Assembly (NCBI GenBank): GCA_963763485.1
Contig: CAVXOW010000005.1
Coordinates: 124,001 to 188,000, forward strand
Source: CAWCKS01 sp963763485
GTDB lineage: Bacteria; Pseudomonadota; Alphaproteobacteria; Rhizobiales; Xanthobacteraceae
Length of the DNA: 64,000 nucleotides
Direction of reading: 5' to 3'
Shown here piece by piece: positions 18,706 to 26,314 of this stretch. Position 1 is the stretch's first letter; every line of letters begins with the position of its first letter. The notes beneath the pieces are model-generated. The model searched no databases. It saw only the letters and a list, made by a program, of their open reading frames with translations, and had not been told where the DNA came from. Both the position numbers and the translations under genes were made by a program.

Positions 18706-19458
18706 ATGGATTCCACGCCGAGCCTGACGGAAGCTGACCGTCGCGAAGCTCTGATCGCGCGCGCCGACGAAGAGCTCGCACATGCTCATGAGCTGATCAC
18801 CAGCACGGACGAACAGATTGCACGCGTGCATGAACAGCTTTCGAAGCTGGAGCACGAGGCGTTTCGGCGCGGCGCGTCGGGCCGCCGGTTGTCGCTGGCA
18901 CTGCGCGGCCTCACCAGCGTCCTTCTGGCCGCATTCATCTGCCTCGCCGCCATCGCCTGGCACTCGCCGTACGGCGATGCGGCTAGGTTGATTTTTGCCA
19001 GGGCGGCGCAGCAGCTCGCGTCAGCCTTGTTGCCGGCGCAGAACGAACCAGCGCTTGTCAAATCGAAGGCCAGTCATGAGATGTATCTCGAGCTGCAGCG
19101 CCACGCTGACTCTTTCGTCGGGCAGCCGTTATCCTTCGCTGGCAAGGTGATCCAGTCCATTCAAAGCGGTCAAAGCTTCGTGCTGCGGATCAATGTTACT
19201 CCCGGCAATGACAATAGCTGGCAAGATACCATCGACGTCGACTTTGAGGCGCCCGCCTTGACGGGTCAGGATCAGATTGTGGAAGGCGATCTCGTCAGCG
19301 TTCGAGGCACATTCGCCGGCATCAGATCGTATCAATCCGCGCTCGGAGAGACGATCCGGGCTCCTTCCGTCGTCGCTTGCGTGATCCGACCTGGCCTGGG
19401 GAATATTCCTGCCTGCCCGGGTGAAACAGAAGCAACTCCAGCAAGCTCTGCTAACTGA
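18706..19458 (+). CDS. Membrane-anchored coiled-coil protein with OB-fold-like domain
   Basis: This 250-residue protein of unknown function has three visible parts. A charged coiled coil (about 5-70, with repeats like ADEELAHAHELI) is followed by one transmembrane helix (about 78-95, LTSVLLAAFICLAAIAW). A small beta-rich domain (about 130-235) then contains FAGKVIQSIQSGQSFVLRINV and VEGDLVSVRGTFAG, like OB-fold or tRNA_anti-type stress proteins. Topology suggests an N-terminal cytosolic coil and a periplasmic OB domain. ATG 18706 is chosen over 18583. The 263-bp gap upstream shows no gene. Confidence 0.7.
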   Translation: MDSTPSLTEADRREALIARADEELAHAHELITSTDEQIARVHEQLSKLEHEAFRRGASGRRLSLALRGLTSVLLAAFICLAAIAWHSPYGDAARLIFARAAQQLASALLPAQNEPALVKSKASHEMYLELQRHADSFVGQPLSFAGKVIQSIQSGQSFVLRINVTPGNDNSWQDTIDVDFEAPALTGQDQIVEGDLVSVRGTFAGIRSYQSALGETIRAPSVVACVIRPGLGNIPACPGETEATPASSAN

Positions 19459-19584
19459 ATCAGATCCGCCGAAGGGCAAGTGTCGGGCTGCATCGCGCGA
19501 CGCCACGACTTCAAGTCCCGATTGCTCGATCCGCGCGACGTTCTTGAGCCACGATGGTCTTGGCGCACACCTCTTCGGTCCACC

Positions 19585-20607
19585 TCACCGCCACCCCAGC
19601 GCCGGCGCGATGTGAGTCAGTATCGCCTCGATCACATGCGCGTTGTAGGCGACGCCCAATTGATTGGGCACAGTCAGCAATAGCGTATCGGCTTCGGCGA
19701 TCGCTTCATCCTGCTTGAGCTGCTCGATGAGAAGCTCCGGCTCCGCGGCGTAGCTGCGGCCGAAGATCGCCCGGCTGCGCTCGTCGATGAATCCGATCTG
19801 GTCCTGGTCGTCGCCGCCTCTGCCGAAATAGGCGCGATCGCGATCATCGATCAGCGCGAAGATGCTGCGGCTCACCGAGACCCGCGGCTGGCGTGTATGG
19901 CCTGCCTCTTTCCAGGCGGCGCGATAGGCGCGGATTTGCGCGGCCTGCTGGACGTGAAAGGCCTCTCCGGTTTCGTCTTTCTTCAGCGTCGAGCTCTGCA
20001 GGTTCAATCCAAGCTTCGCCGCCCACACCGCCGTGTCGTTCGAGCCGGCGCCCCACCAGATCCGCTCGCGCAAGCCTTCCGAATGCGGCTCGAGGCGCAG
20101 CAATCCGGGCGGGTTTGGAAACATCGGCCGCGGATTTGGCCGCGCAAAACCTTCGCCGCGCAACAGGTCGAGGAAGATTTCTGCATGCCGCCGCCCCATG
20201 CTGGCGTCATCCTGGCCCTCGTCGGGCTGATAGCCGAAATACCGCCAGCCTTCGATCACCTGCTCCGGCGATCCCCGGCTGATGCCGAGCTGCAGGCGCC
20301 CGCCCGCGATGAGATCGGCGGCACCAGCGTCTTCGGCCATGTACAGCGGGTTCTCGTAGCGCATGTCGATCACCGCGGTGCCGATCTCGATGCGGCTCGT
20401 CTTCGCGCCGACCGCCGCCAGCAACGGAAACGGGGAGGCGAGCTGGCGGGCGAAATGGTGGACGCGGAAATACGCGCCATCCGCTCCCAGCTGCTCGGCC
20501 GCAACGGCGAGATCGATGGATTGCAGCAGCGTATCCGCGGCCGAGCGGGTCTGCGATTGGGGCGAGGGCGTCCAGTGCCCGAACGAAAGAAAGCCGATTT
20601 TTTTCAT
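19585..20607 (-). CDS. LLM class flavin-dependent oxidoreductase
   Basis: This 340-residue bacterial luciferase-like monooxygenase has a TIM-barrel N-terminal half, with IGFLSFGHWTP at the start, then DGAYFRVHHFARQLASPFPLL and IEIGTAVIDMRYENPLYMAE. RLQLGISRGSPEQ follows. It should oxidise an organic substrate using reduced FMN from a partner reductase; the substrate is unknown. The ATG at 20607 gives MKKIGFLSFGHW; upstream in-frame codons are discarded. It lies 117 bp upstream (transcriptionally) of nothing related and 116 bp downstream of the NicO stop. Confidence 0.87.
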   Translation of the reverse strand: MKKIGFLSFGHWTPSPQSQTRSAADTLLQSIDLAVAAEQLGADGAYFRVHHFARQLASPFPLLAAVGAKTSRIEIGTAVIDMRYENPLYMAEDAGAADLIAGGRLQLGISRGSPEQVIEGWRYFGYQPDEGQDDASMGRRHAEIFLDLLRGEGFARPNPRPMFPNPPGLLRLEPHSEGLRERIWWGAGSNDTAVWAAKLGLNLQSSTLKKDETGEAFHVQQAAQIRAYRAAWKEAGHTRQPRVSVSRSIFALIDDRDRAYFGRGGDDQDQIGFIDERSRAIFGRSYAAEPELLIEQLKQDEAIAEADTLLLTVPNQLGVAYNAHVIEAILTHIAPALGWR

Positions 20608-20723
20608 GCGGGCAGTGTATCGATGTCCGGTGTGGATTGCGACCATCGCGCTGCGGGGCGGGCCGGATGCACCGCGATGTCTGCCTTTGGGCGATGAGCG
20701 GACCTACGGCGTGCAAATTCGTG

Positions 20724-21857
20724 TCAAAATAAGCTCAGTCGTTCGCTCGCCATATAGCCCGCCAGCAAAAGCGCGCCAAAGGCCAGAATCAAGCCTGCAG
20801 CACCAACTTCCATTCCTCGTACCACAACACTGCCAAAGCTGATTTCGTCAGTCGCAAACCGTTTCACAAACGCCTTGGCGCCCACCGCAATCGTAGCAAT
20901 CGCCGCGACCGTTATTGCTGTGCCCAATCCCATCACAAACGTGGAGACCGCACCCGCCCAAAACAGCCCCTGCGAAAGCGCAAACACCAAGAGAATGATT
21001 GCGCCGGAACAAGGGCGCAGGCCCACGGCCACGATCGCGGACAGCCCGCGCTTCCAGCCGCCCGATCCCCCGAGGTCTTGCGGTTCCGGGCCGTGGGCGT
21101 GACCCCATGGAAGCACGTCAGGCTCATCATCGTGATCGCTCGCATGGCCATGATCGTGATGGTGATCGTGAGCATGATCGGCGCCATGGCCATGATCAAG
21201 GTCTGCGCGATGCTCGCGTCCGGCGGCAAAATGATGACCAGGCGCCTCGCGCGCAAAGCCGCGGCGGTGATCCCTCAATTGCCTGGCAGCGCGAATGAAG
21301 CCAAGCCCCTTGACCCAAAGCAACCTCGCACCCAGCAGAACGATAAGCGCGTAGCTGATTATTTCGATGGTGCGCGCGGCATTACCCATCATTTGTGCGG
21401 TGGCGCCGAGCAAGGCAGCCGCAATACCAACAATCAGCACTGCTGTCAGCGATTGCAGCAGGGCCGAGGCGAATGACAGTGCGACGCCCCGGCGCCAGGT
21501 TTCGTCGTTGGCGAGCAGATACGATGATATCACCGCCTTGCCGTGGCCCGGCCCCGCGGCATGGAAAACCCCGTAGGCAAAGGCTATTCCCATCAGCGTC
21601 CAAAGTGCTGAGCCATCCGTCTTGGCAAGACGGACGGCGCCAGACAGAGCCCGATAAAACACCGCTTGTTGAGCGAGCAGCCATCCCATCAAACCTGTCT
21701 CGGCGCTGGCTCGCGAAGCTCCGAAAGGAGTTTGAGCAAGAGCAGCGTCTCTATTGGCGCTTATGACCATGATCCAAGCGATCGCCACTATCGTCATGAG
21801 CATTGCAACGATGTGTGCGCACTTTGGTGAGGTGTTATCTTCGTTGAGCAGGCTCAT
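20724..21857 (-). CDS. Nickel/cobalt transporter, NicO/RcnA family
   Basis: This 377-residue inner-membrane protein has about six to seven transmembrane helices. FHAAGPGHGKAVISSYLL and VGLRPCSGAIILLVFAL are the paired NicO signatures. Between the halves is a cytosolic or periplasmic loop very rich in His and Asp (encoded at about 21100-21260), a probable Ni or Co binding element. The likely role is Ni2+/Co2+ export. The ATG at 21857 overlaps the TGA of the upstream DUF1007 gene (ATGA), showing translational coupling; the longer frame to 21989 is discarded. Confidence 0.9.
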   Translation of the reverse strand: MSLLNEDNTSPKCAHIVAMLMTIVAIAWIMVISANRDAALAQTPFGASRASAETGLMGWLLAQQAVFYRALSGAVRLAKTDGSALWTLMGIAFAYGVFHAAGPGHGKAVISSYLLANDETWRRGVALSFASALLQSLTAVLIVGIAAALLGATAQMMGNAARTIEIISYALIVLLGARLLWVKGLGFIRAARQLRDHRRGFAREAPGHHFAAGREHRADLDHGHGADHAHDHHHDHGHASDHDDEPDVLPWGHAHGPEPQDLGGSGGWKRGLSAIVAVGLRPCSGAIILLVFALSQGLFWAGAVSTFVMGLGTAITVAAIATIAVGAKAFVKRFATDEISFGSVVVRGMEVGAAGLILAFGALLLAGYMASERLSLF

Positions 21858-22534
21858 GGGCACCGCACGGCTATCTTGCTGGCGAACTGCATCCCCATCC
21901 CAATATTCGCATCCGATTTCGTAAAGAGCTGATTTACCCCAGGTAAAAACGATGGGCTGCCCCCTGGCCGCGAAGTCGATACAGCGCATTGCGTTGGAGC
22001 AGTCACGAGCGTGACGGGCTCATTCTCGTTGAGACCAAAGTCAACAAAAAATATTGGATCATAGATTTGTATCATCAGATCCTTGGCCGTTAGCGGTGTC
22101 CTGAGTGGCAGTGTCACGTGCAGCGTGAGTTCGGTCTTTTCTGTATCGTAGTCGAGCCAATACTCAGTCGGAGCTTCGAACACATCGTTTCGCTTGTGGC
22201 CGTCAATCCAGGTGTTGGTGTAGTATCCATCCTCCTTCAAAGACTCGACATTGAGTTTTGCAAGCGGTTGCAATTCTTCGCGCGTGAACTGCCCCTTTGT
22301 CTTGGCGCTTATGCCCTGCGTTGCATATGCCGAGAACATCTCGTCAAAGGTCCAGGCATGACGAATTCCGACCAGAGCGCCATCGGGTGTGTAGATCAAT
22401 TCCTCTTTCATCGTCACCCAGACATGGGGATGCGCAAGCGCAGGCGACGCGACCAGCCAAACACAGCACGCGAAACCCAAAGTCAGGCGTCGGACCGACG
22501 TGTCGATCCGCATCAGGGCGGAATTGCCAATCAC
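21854..22534 (-). CDS. DUF1007 family periplasmic protein, partner of NicO
   Basis: This 226-residue protein has a signal peptide (about residues 8-34) ending ALAHPHVWV; the mature N-terminus HPHVW is a potential metal site. DUF1007 proteins occur beside NicO-type transporters and are thought to help metal handling. The GTG at 22534 has AAGGA nine bases upstream, better than the ATG at 22513. The stop overlaps the NicO start, so the two genes form a coupled metal-resistance pair. Confidence 0.87.
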   Translation of the reverse strand: MIGNSALMRIDTSVRRLTLGFACCVWLVASPALAHPHVWVTMKEELIYTPDGALVGIRHAWTFDEMFSAYATQGISAKTKGQFTREELQPLAKLNVESLKEDGYYTNTWIDGHKRNDVFEAPTEYWLDYDTEKTELTLHVTLPLRTPLTAKDLMIQIYDPIFFVDFGLNENEPVTLVTAPTQCAVSTSRPGGSPSFLPGVNQLFTKSDANIGMGMQFASKIAVRCP

Positions 22535-22685
22535 CGTCTCAGTTCCTTGGTCCGCGAGAACTCCGTAGATCGGCGGTACCTAAGCAGTCTCGGTGCGCAT
22601 ATCAGCCGCGGACGGCAAAATCGTTGCTGCCGCCCGGGGCTGAAAGAGAGCCATGGCGGGATTCTCCGCCGAGCTCCCGGAGCCG

Positions 22686-23573
22686 CTATTTCTTGGCTTC
22701 TGCCGCGGCGGTCTGTTTGGCGAGGCTATCGACGAACTGCTTCTCCAGATCGTCGCAGAAGGCGTTGAACTCGCCCGGCTTTACAAACGGGTTAGGCGAA
22801 CCGTCTGCAATCTTCGCCCGTTTTCCCGGCATGTCATACATTTCCGGATGCGGTGCCAGTAGGATGTCGGGGTGCACATTCTTCGACCAAGCGAACGTTT
22901 TCTTGTAATCGTCGATGATGCCCGGATAGGTCGGGTTCGTGACGAGTTTGTTAAGCGCGACGGTCGCGCTGCAGAAGAAGATTACACTCCTCGTTGCGTC
23001 CCCATCTTTTGCGGTCGCCGTCCAACTGGTGCAGCCTGGTGTGTGCCCAGGCGTCTCATGCGCCGTCAACGTCATGTTGCCGATCGATACTGTGTCTCCC
23101 TCATGTACGACGCGGTCGACCTTGACCGGCGGGAACTGCAGCACTTCCTCTTTTTCTTGTCCGGGATAGTAGCCGCCCTCCAGCAATGGCTTATCCTTTT
23201 CGCCGGAGATCAGCTGGGCGCCGGAATCTTTCTTGAGCTGCGCCAGTCCCCCTGTGTGATCCATGTGGGCGTGAGTATTGAGGAGATATTTGATGTCGGT
23301 GAGCTTGACGCCGAGCTTCTGTATGTTGGCCTCGATCAGTGGGGTCGCCTCGGGCATTGCTGAGTCGATGAGAATGTCACCTTGAGGCGAAGTTAGAAGG
23401 TAAACTGCGAGCCCGTTGGTGCCGACATAATAGACATTATCAATGACCTTGAACGGCTCTGTCGGGGTGTCCCAGTTCTTGATTGTGTCTTTGAGAAGAT
23501 CTCTCAGCGTCTGAGCCTTCGCGTTTGTGACCGCAAACATCAGCGTACAAGCCGCAATCAATAGATATCGCAT
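22686..23573 (-). CDS. bla: Subclass B3-like metallo-beta-lactamase
   Basis: This 295-residue protein has a signal peptide (1-20, cut near NAKA-QT). The zinc ligands match subclass B3: H101, H103, D105 and H106 in NTHAHMDHTGG, H177 in ETPGHTPGCTSW and H242 in LLAPHPEMYDM. Length and spacing also fit B3 enzymes such as BJP-1, known from Bradyrhizobium. It should hydrolyse beta-lactams in the periplasm, though B3-like proteins with other substrates exist. GGGAGG lies just upstream of the ATG. No regulator is adjacent. The symbol is generic. Confidence 0.85.
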   Translation of the reverse strand: MRYLLIAACTLMFAVTNAKAQTLRDLLKDTIKNWDTPTEPFKVIDNVYYVGTNGLAVYLLTSPQGDILIDSAMPEATPLIEANIQKLGVKLTDIKYLLNTHAHMDHTGGLAQLKKDSGAQLISGEKDKPLLEGGYYPGQEKEEVLQFPPVKVDRVVHEGDTVSIGNMTLTAHETPGHTPGCTSWTATAKDGDATRSVIFFCSATVALNKLVTNPTYPGIIDDYKKTFAWSKNVHPDILLAPHPEMYDMPGKRAKIADGSPNPFVKPGEFNAFCDDLEKQFVDSLAKQTAAAEAKK

Positions 23574-23965
23574 TCAGGCCTCCCATTTTGTTTTGGTTTT
23601 TCCCACTGCTCACGAGACGTTCCCTCGCGCGCATCGCGCACTTGATCGAGTTCATTGCGGAAATCGCTCCCCGGCAGCCCGTTGAAGGCTACAGAGGGAC
23701 GTTCCATCAGCTCGATCTTCGAGCCTACGCCGTTTTGCAACGGCCGTCATTTTGCGCTGCCAGATCACCGTGCTGCCAAGAGAGCCCTGCCGCGTGGGCG
23801 AATGTTGCTCGGGCGCACGCACCGGTTTGCCGACGACTGATGCATTGCACGGTCCCCGATGCTCGCTGACGGCCTGCTGCCGATATGATAAGCTGATGCT
23901 CGTAGCGAAGAACGGATTGGGGGCGAGACGAGATAGGGGGCCAGGCCACACGATGGGAGGACCCT
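23574..23965. other. Intergenic region without recognisable gene
   Basis: This 392-bp stretch lies between the divergent lactamase and CBS genes. Short open frames in it show no recognisable protein character. It must hold both promoters, but no operator could be identified by eye. Confidence 0.5.
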
Positions 23966-24397
23966 ATGACCATCGAAAGCATTCTGAGGCGGAAGGGCAC
24001 CGACGTCACGACAATAGCTCCGGACGCCAGCATCAAGCGGGCGGCGGACTGGCTCCGCGCCAGGAATATCGGCGCACTCGTGGTAACGAGTGAGAACGAG
24101 GTTCTTGGTCTCGTTTCCGAACGTGAAATCGTTCATGCGTTTTCGCGCTATGGCGAAACGGCCGGGTCGATGCCCGTGAAGGACATCATGCAATTCGGTG
24201 TGGTTACCGTGTCCCCGGACGAGAGCATCAATCGCGTGATGAACCTGATGACGCACCATCGCGTGCGCCACATGCCGGTGCTGCGCGACGGCAAGCTGGC
24301 CGGCATCGTCAGCATCGGCGATGTCGTCAAGCATCGGCTGGAAGACCTGGAGCTCGAGACGCACGTGCTGCGTGATGTCTATAACGCCGCGCGTTGA
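23966..24397 (+). CDS. Two-CBS-domain protein
   Basis: This 143-residue cytosolic protein consists of two CBS domains, about residues 8-62 and 73-128. They contain VTSENEVLGLVSEREIV and VLRDGKLAGIVSIGDVV, the typical nucleotide-binding strand-helix turns. Stand-alone CBS pairs sense adenine nucleotides and regulate other enzymes or transporters; the partner is unknown. GGGAGGA sits about 6 bases ahead of the ATG. Confidence 0.9.
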   Translation: MTIESILRRKGTDVTTIAPDASIKRAADWLRARNIGALVVTSENEVLGLVSEREIVHAFSRYGETAGSMPVKDIMQFGVVTVSPDESINRVMNLMTHHRVRHMPVLRDGKLAGIVSIGDVVKHRLEDLELETHVLRDVYNAAR

Positions 24398-24495
24398 TCG
24401 CCAGCAATGGAAAAGGCGGACCGAGCTGGCGGGCAGATCGCGCTTTTCCGTTCTGACCTCTGGCAGAACGAGCGCCTCTTGCTAAAATCGCTGCC

Positions 24496-25788
24496 ATGTC
24501 AAGAAATCTCGGCCGTCCGTTGAAACCTCACTCGACGAACATCGATGTCGGGCGCCGAGCCCTGCTTGCAGCCGTGGGAGGTGCCCTGGTCTCCCGCTTT
24601 TCATCTGCTCAGGACAGCCTGGGCTCACGCAAAGACAGTGATTTCGAGCGGCGGATACAACGCGTCGCCAACGGTCTGCGGCCTGCCGTCGTTTTCCCGG
24701 GCGAACCTGCAATGAAGCTCTCGGATCGGATGAACGAACTGCACGTTCCCGGCGTCAGCATTGCGGTGATTCATGGCGGCGCCATCCAAGCTCGCGGCTT
24801 TGGGTCCGCTGCCATCGACGGTCCGCCGGTGCAGCCTGAAACCTTGTTTCAGGCTGGCTCGATCAGCAAACCGGTCTCGGCCGTCGCTGCGCTCGCGTTG
24901 GTGCAAGCCGGAAAGCTCGATCTCGACAGCGACGTCAACCTCCGCCTCAAGAGCTGGAAGATCCCTGCGAATTCCTTCACCAATAAATCCAGCGTCACGC
25001 TCAGGAGGTTGTTGAACCATTCGGCCGGGATAACGGTGTCCGGATTTCCGGGATACGCGTCCGACGCGGCAATTCCTTCCCTCGTCGACGTTCTCAACGG
25101 CGCGCCGCCGGCAAATACAGGTCCTGTCGTCGTTGGCCGAGAGCCGGGGACGATGTACGAGTATTCGGGCGGCGGCTACACCATCATGCAGCAATTGCTC
25201 ATCGACGTGACCGGCAAGCCGTTTCCCGACCTGGTCGCAGACCTTGTTCTCAAGCCATTTGGGATGATACGCAGCGGCTTTTTTCAGCCGCTCCCGAAAG
25301 AAGACGCGCAATCGGCTGCAACGCCTTACCGGGCGGACGGCACGCCGGTGCCCGGCGGCGCTCACATCTATCCCGAACTCGCCGCCGCGGGATTGTGGAC
25401 GACGCCGACGGATCTCGCGCGCTTTGCGTTGGCCGTGCGCGATGCCTGGGCGGGCCGCAACACGTCCGTATTGTCTCAGGCGACAGCCGTTCAGATGCTC
25501 ACGCCCGGTCTTGGTGACTACGGGCTGGGCCTTATTGTCCGCGGTTCCCAGCCAAATCGGCGATTTCTCCACGATGGCGTCAATGATGCATTTGTGAACT
25601 CGATGGTCGCATTCGAAAACGGCGATGGCGCAGTCGTCATGACGAATGGAGCGCGCGGCACGGACCTGGTGTTCGAGCTCATGCACAGTATCGCTGTCGA
25701 GTATGGCTGGCCGGCCGGTCAACCCAGGAACTCGGCAACCAGCCACGATCGACCCTCACGTGTTCGACAGATTGGTCGGGACTTATAA
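24496..25788 (+). CDS. Serine hydrolase of beta-lactamase/PBP fold, frameshifted near its end
   Basis: This open frame of 430 residues has a twin-arginine-like N-terminus (GRRALLAAVGGALVSRF). The class C lactamase/esterase motifs are present: S-x-x-K at S122-I-S-K125, Y-S-G at Y223 (replacing Y-x-N) and H-D-G in FLHDGVNDAF. Such proteins are D-alanyl peptidases, esterases or lactamases in the periplasm. After about residue 410 (base 25730) the homology moves to the next frame, which encodes the expected C-terminal beta-barrel domain. The last 15-20 residues here (NSATSHDRPSRVRQ) are therefore out of frame. The catalytic domain itself is intact. Confidence 0.8.
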   Translation: MSRNLGRPLKPHSTNIDVGRRALLAAVGGALVSRFSSAQDSLGSRKDSDFERRIQRVANGLRPAVVFPGEPAMKLSDRMNELHVPGVSIAVIHGGAIQARGFGSAAIDGPPVQPETLFQAGSISKPVSAVAALALVQAGKLDLDSDVNLRLKSWKIPANSFTNKSSVTLRRLLNHSAGITVSGFPGYASDAAIPSLVDVLNGAPPANTGPVVVGREPGTMYEYSGGGYTIMQQLLIDVTGKPFPDLVADLVLKPFGMIRSGFFQPLPKEDAQSAATPYRADGTPVPGGAHIYPELAAAGLWTTPTDLARFALAVRDAWAGRNTSVLSQATAVQMLTPGLGDYGLGLIVRGSQPNRRFLHDGVNDAFVNSMVAFENGDGAVVMTNGARGTDLVFELMHSIAVEYGWPAGQPRNSATSHDRPSRVRQIGRDL

Positions 25789-26011
25789 ACTCTCGCCCAA
25801 TTTCCTGATCCACATCTCAAGGGAAGGCGGACACTTGTTCGCCCAGGCAACGGGTCAGGAGCGGTACGAATTGTTCCCTGAAAGCGACCGCGCCTTCTTT
25901 CTCAAGGTTGTCGATGCCGTCCTGACATTCGATGCCGAGAACCCGGCCGCTGCGACCCAATTGATACTTCACCAGAACGGCGTCGACCACGTGGCAAAGC
26001 GCGTCCAATAG
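25733..26011 (+). pseudogene. Displaced C-terminal domain of the serine hydrolase
   Basis: In the frame one base on from the hydrolase, about 90 residues read PATIDPHVFDRLVGTYKLSP, then HISREGGHLFAQATGQ and FPESDRAFFLKVVDAVLTF. This is the small lipocalin-like tail domain (DUF3471 type) that normally ends such hydrolases. It has no start of its own and ends at 26011. A one-base gain near 25725-25740, real or a sequencing error, explains the split. Confidence 0.72.
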
Positions 26012-26059
26012 GCCGACCAAGTGAATTGACGCCTTGTCGTCAGCACGATGGGAGACCGG

Positions 26060-26240
26060 ATGATTCGGCAGCTTGAACTGGACGACATGGATCGGGCGGC
26101 GAGCGGCCATCGCGTATCGTTCGATCGGGCCCTCCCCACCCTCGCTGGGGTTCACACGCCCGAGGGGGACCGATGGTTTTTCAGGGAGCGCATGTTCGCG
26201 AGCGGTAAGCTGTGGGGTTACTTCGGTGACGTTCCGAGTT
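26060..26240 (+). pseudogene. Truncated GNAT acetyltransferase remnant
   Basis: An ATG at 26060 with GGAG five bases upstream begins MIRQLELDDMDRAASGHRVS and continues to FRERMFASGKLWGYFGD. This matches the first 55-60 residues of GNAT N-acetyltransferases (first strand, helix 1-2 region). After about 26240 the resemblance stops and no acetyl-CoA loop follows. The frame stays open into the L,D-transpeptidase that starts at 26315. It is interpreted as a deletion remnant whose ribosome-binding site survives. Confidence 0.5.
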
Positions 26241-26314
26241 GGCAAGTTCGGCCTGATGGCGTTATGAGTCTCCCGAGTACAAACCCGGCCAGGCCCCGAT
26301 CGGATGAGACGCGC

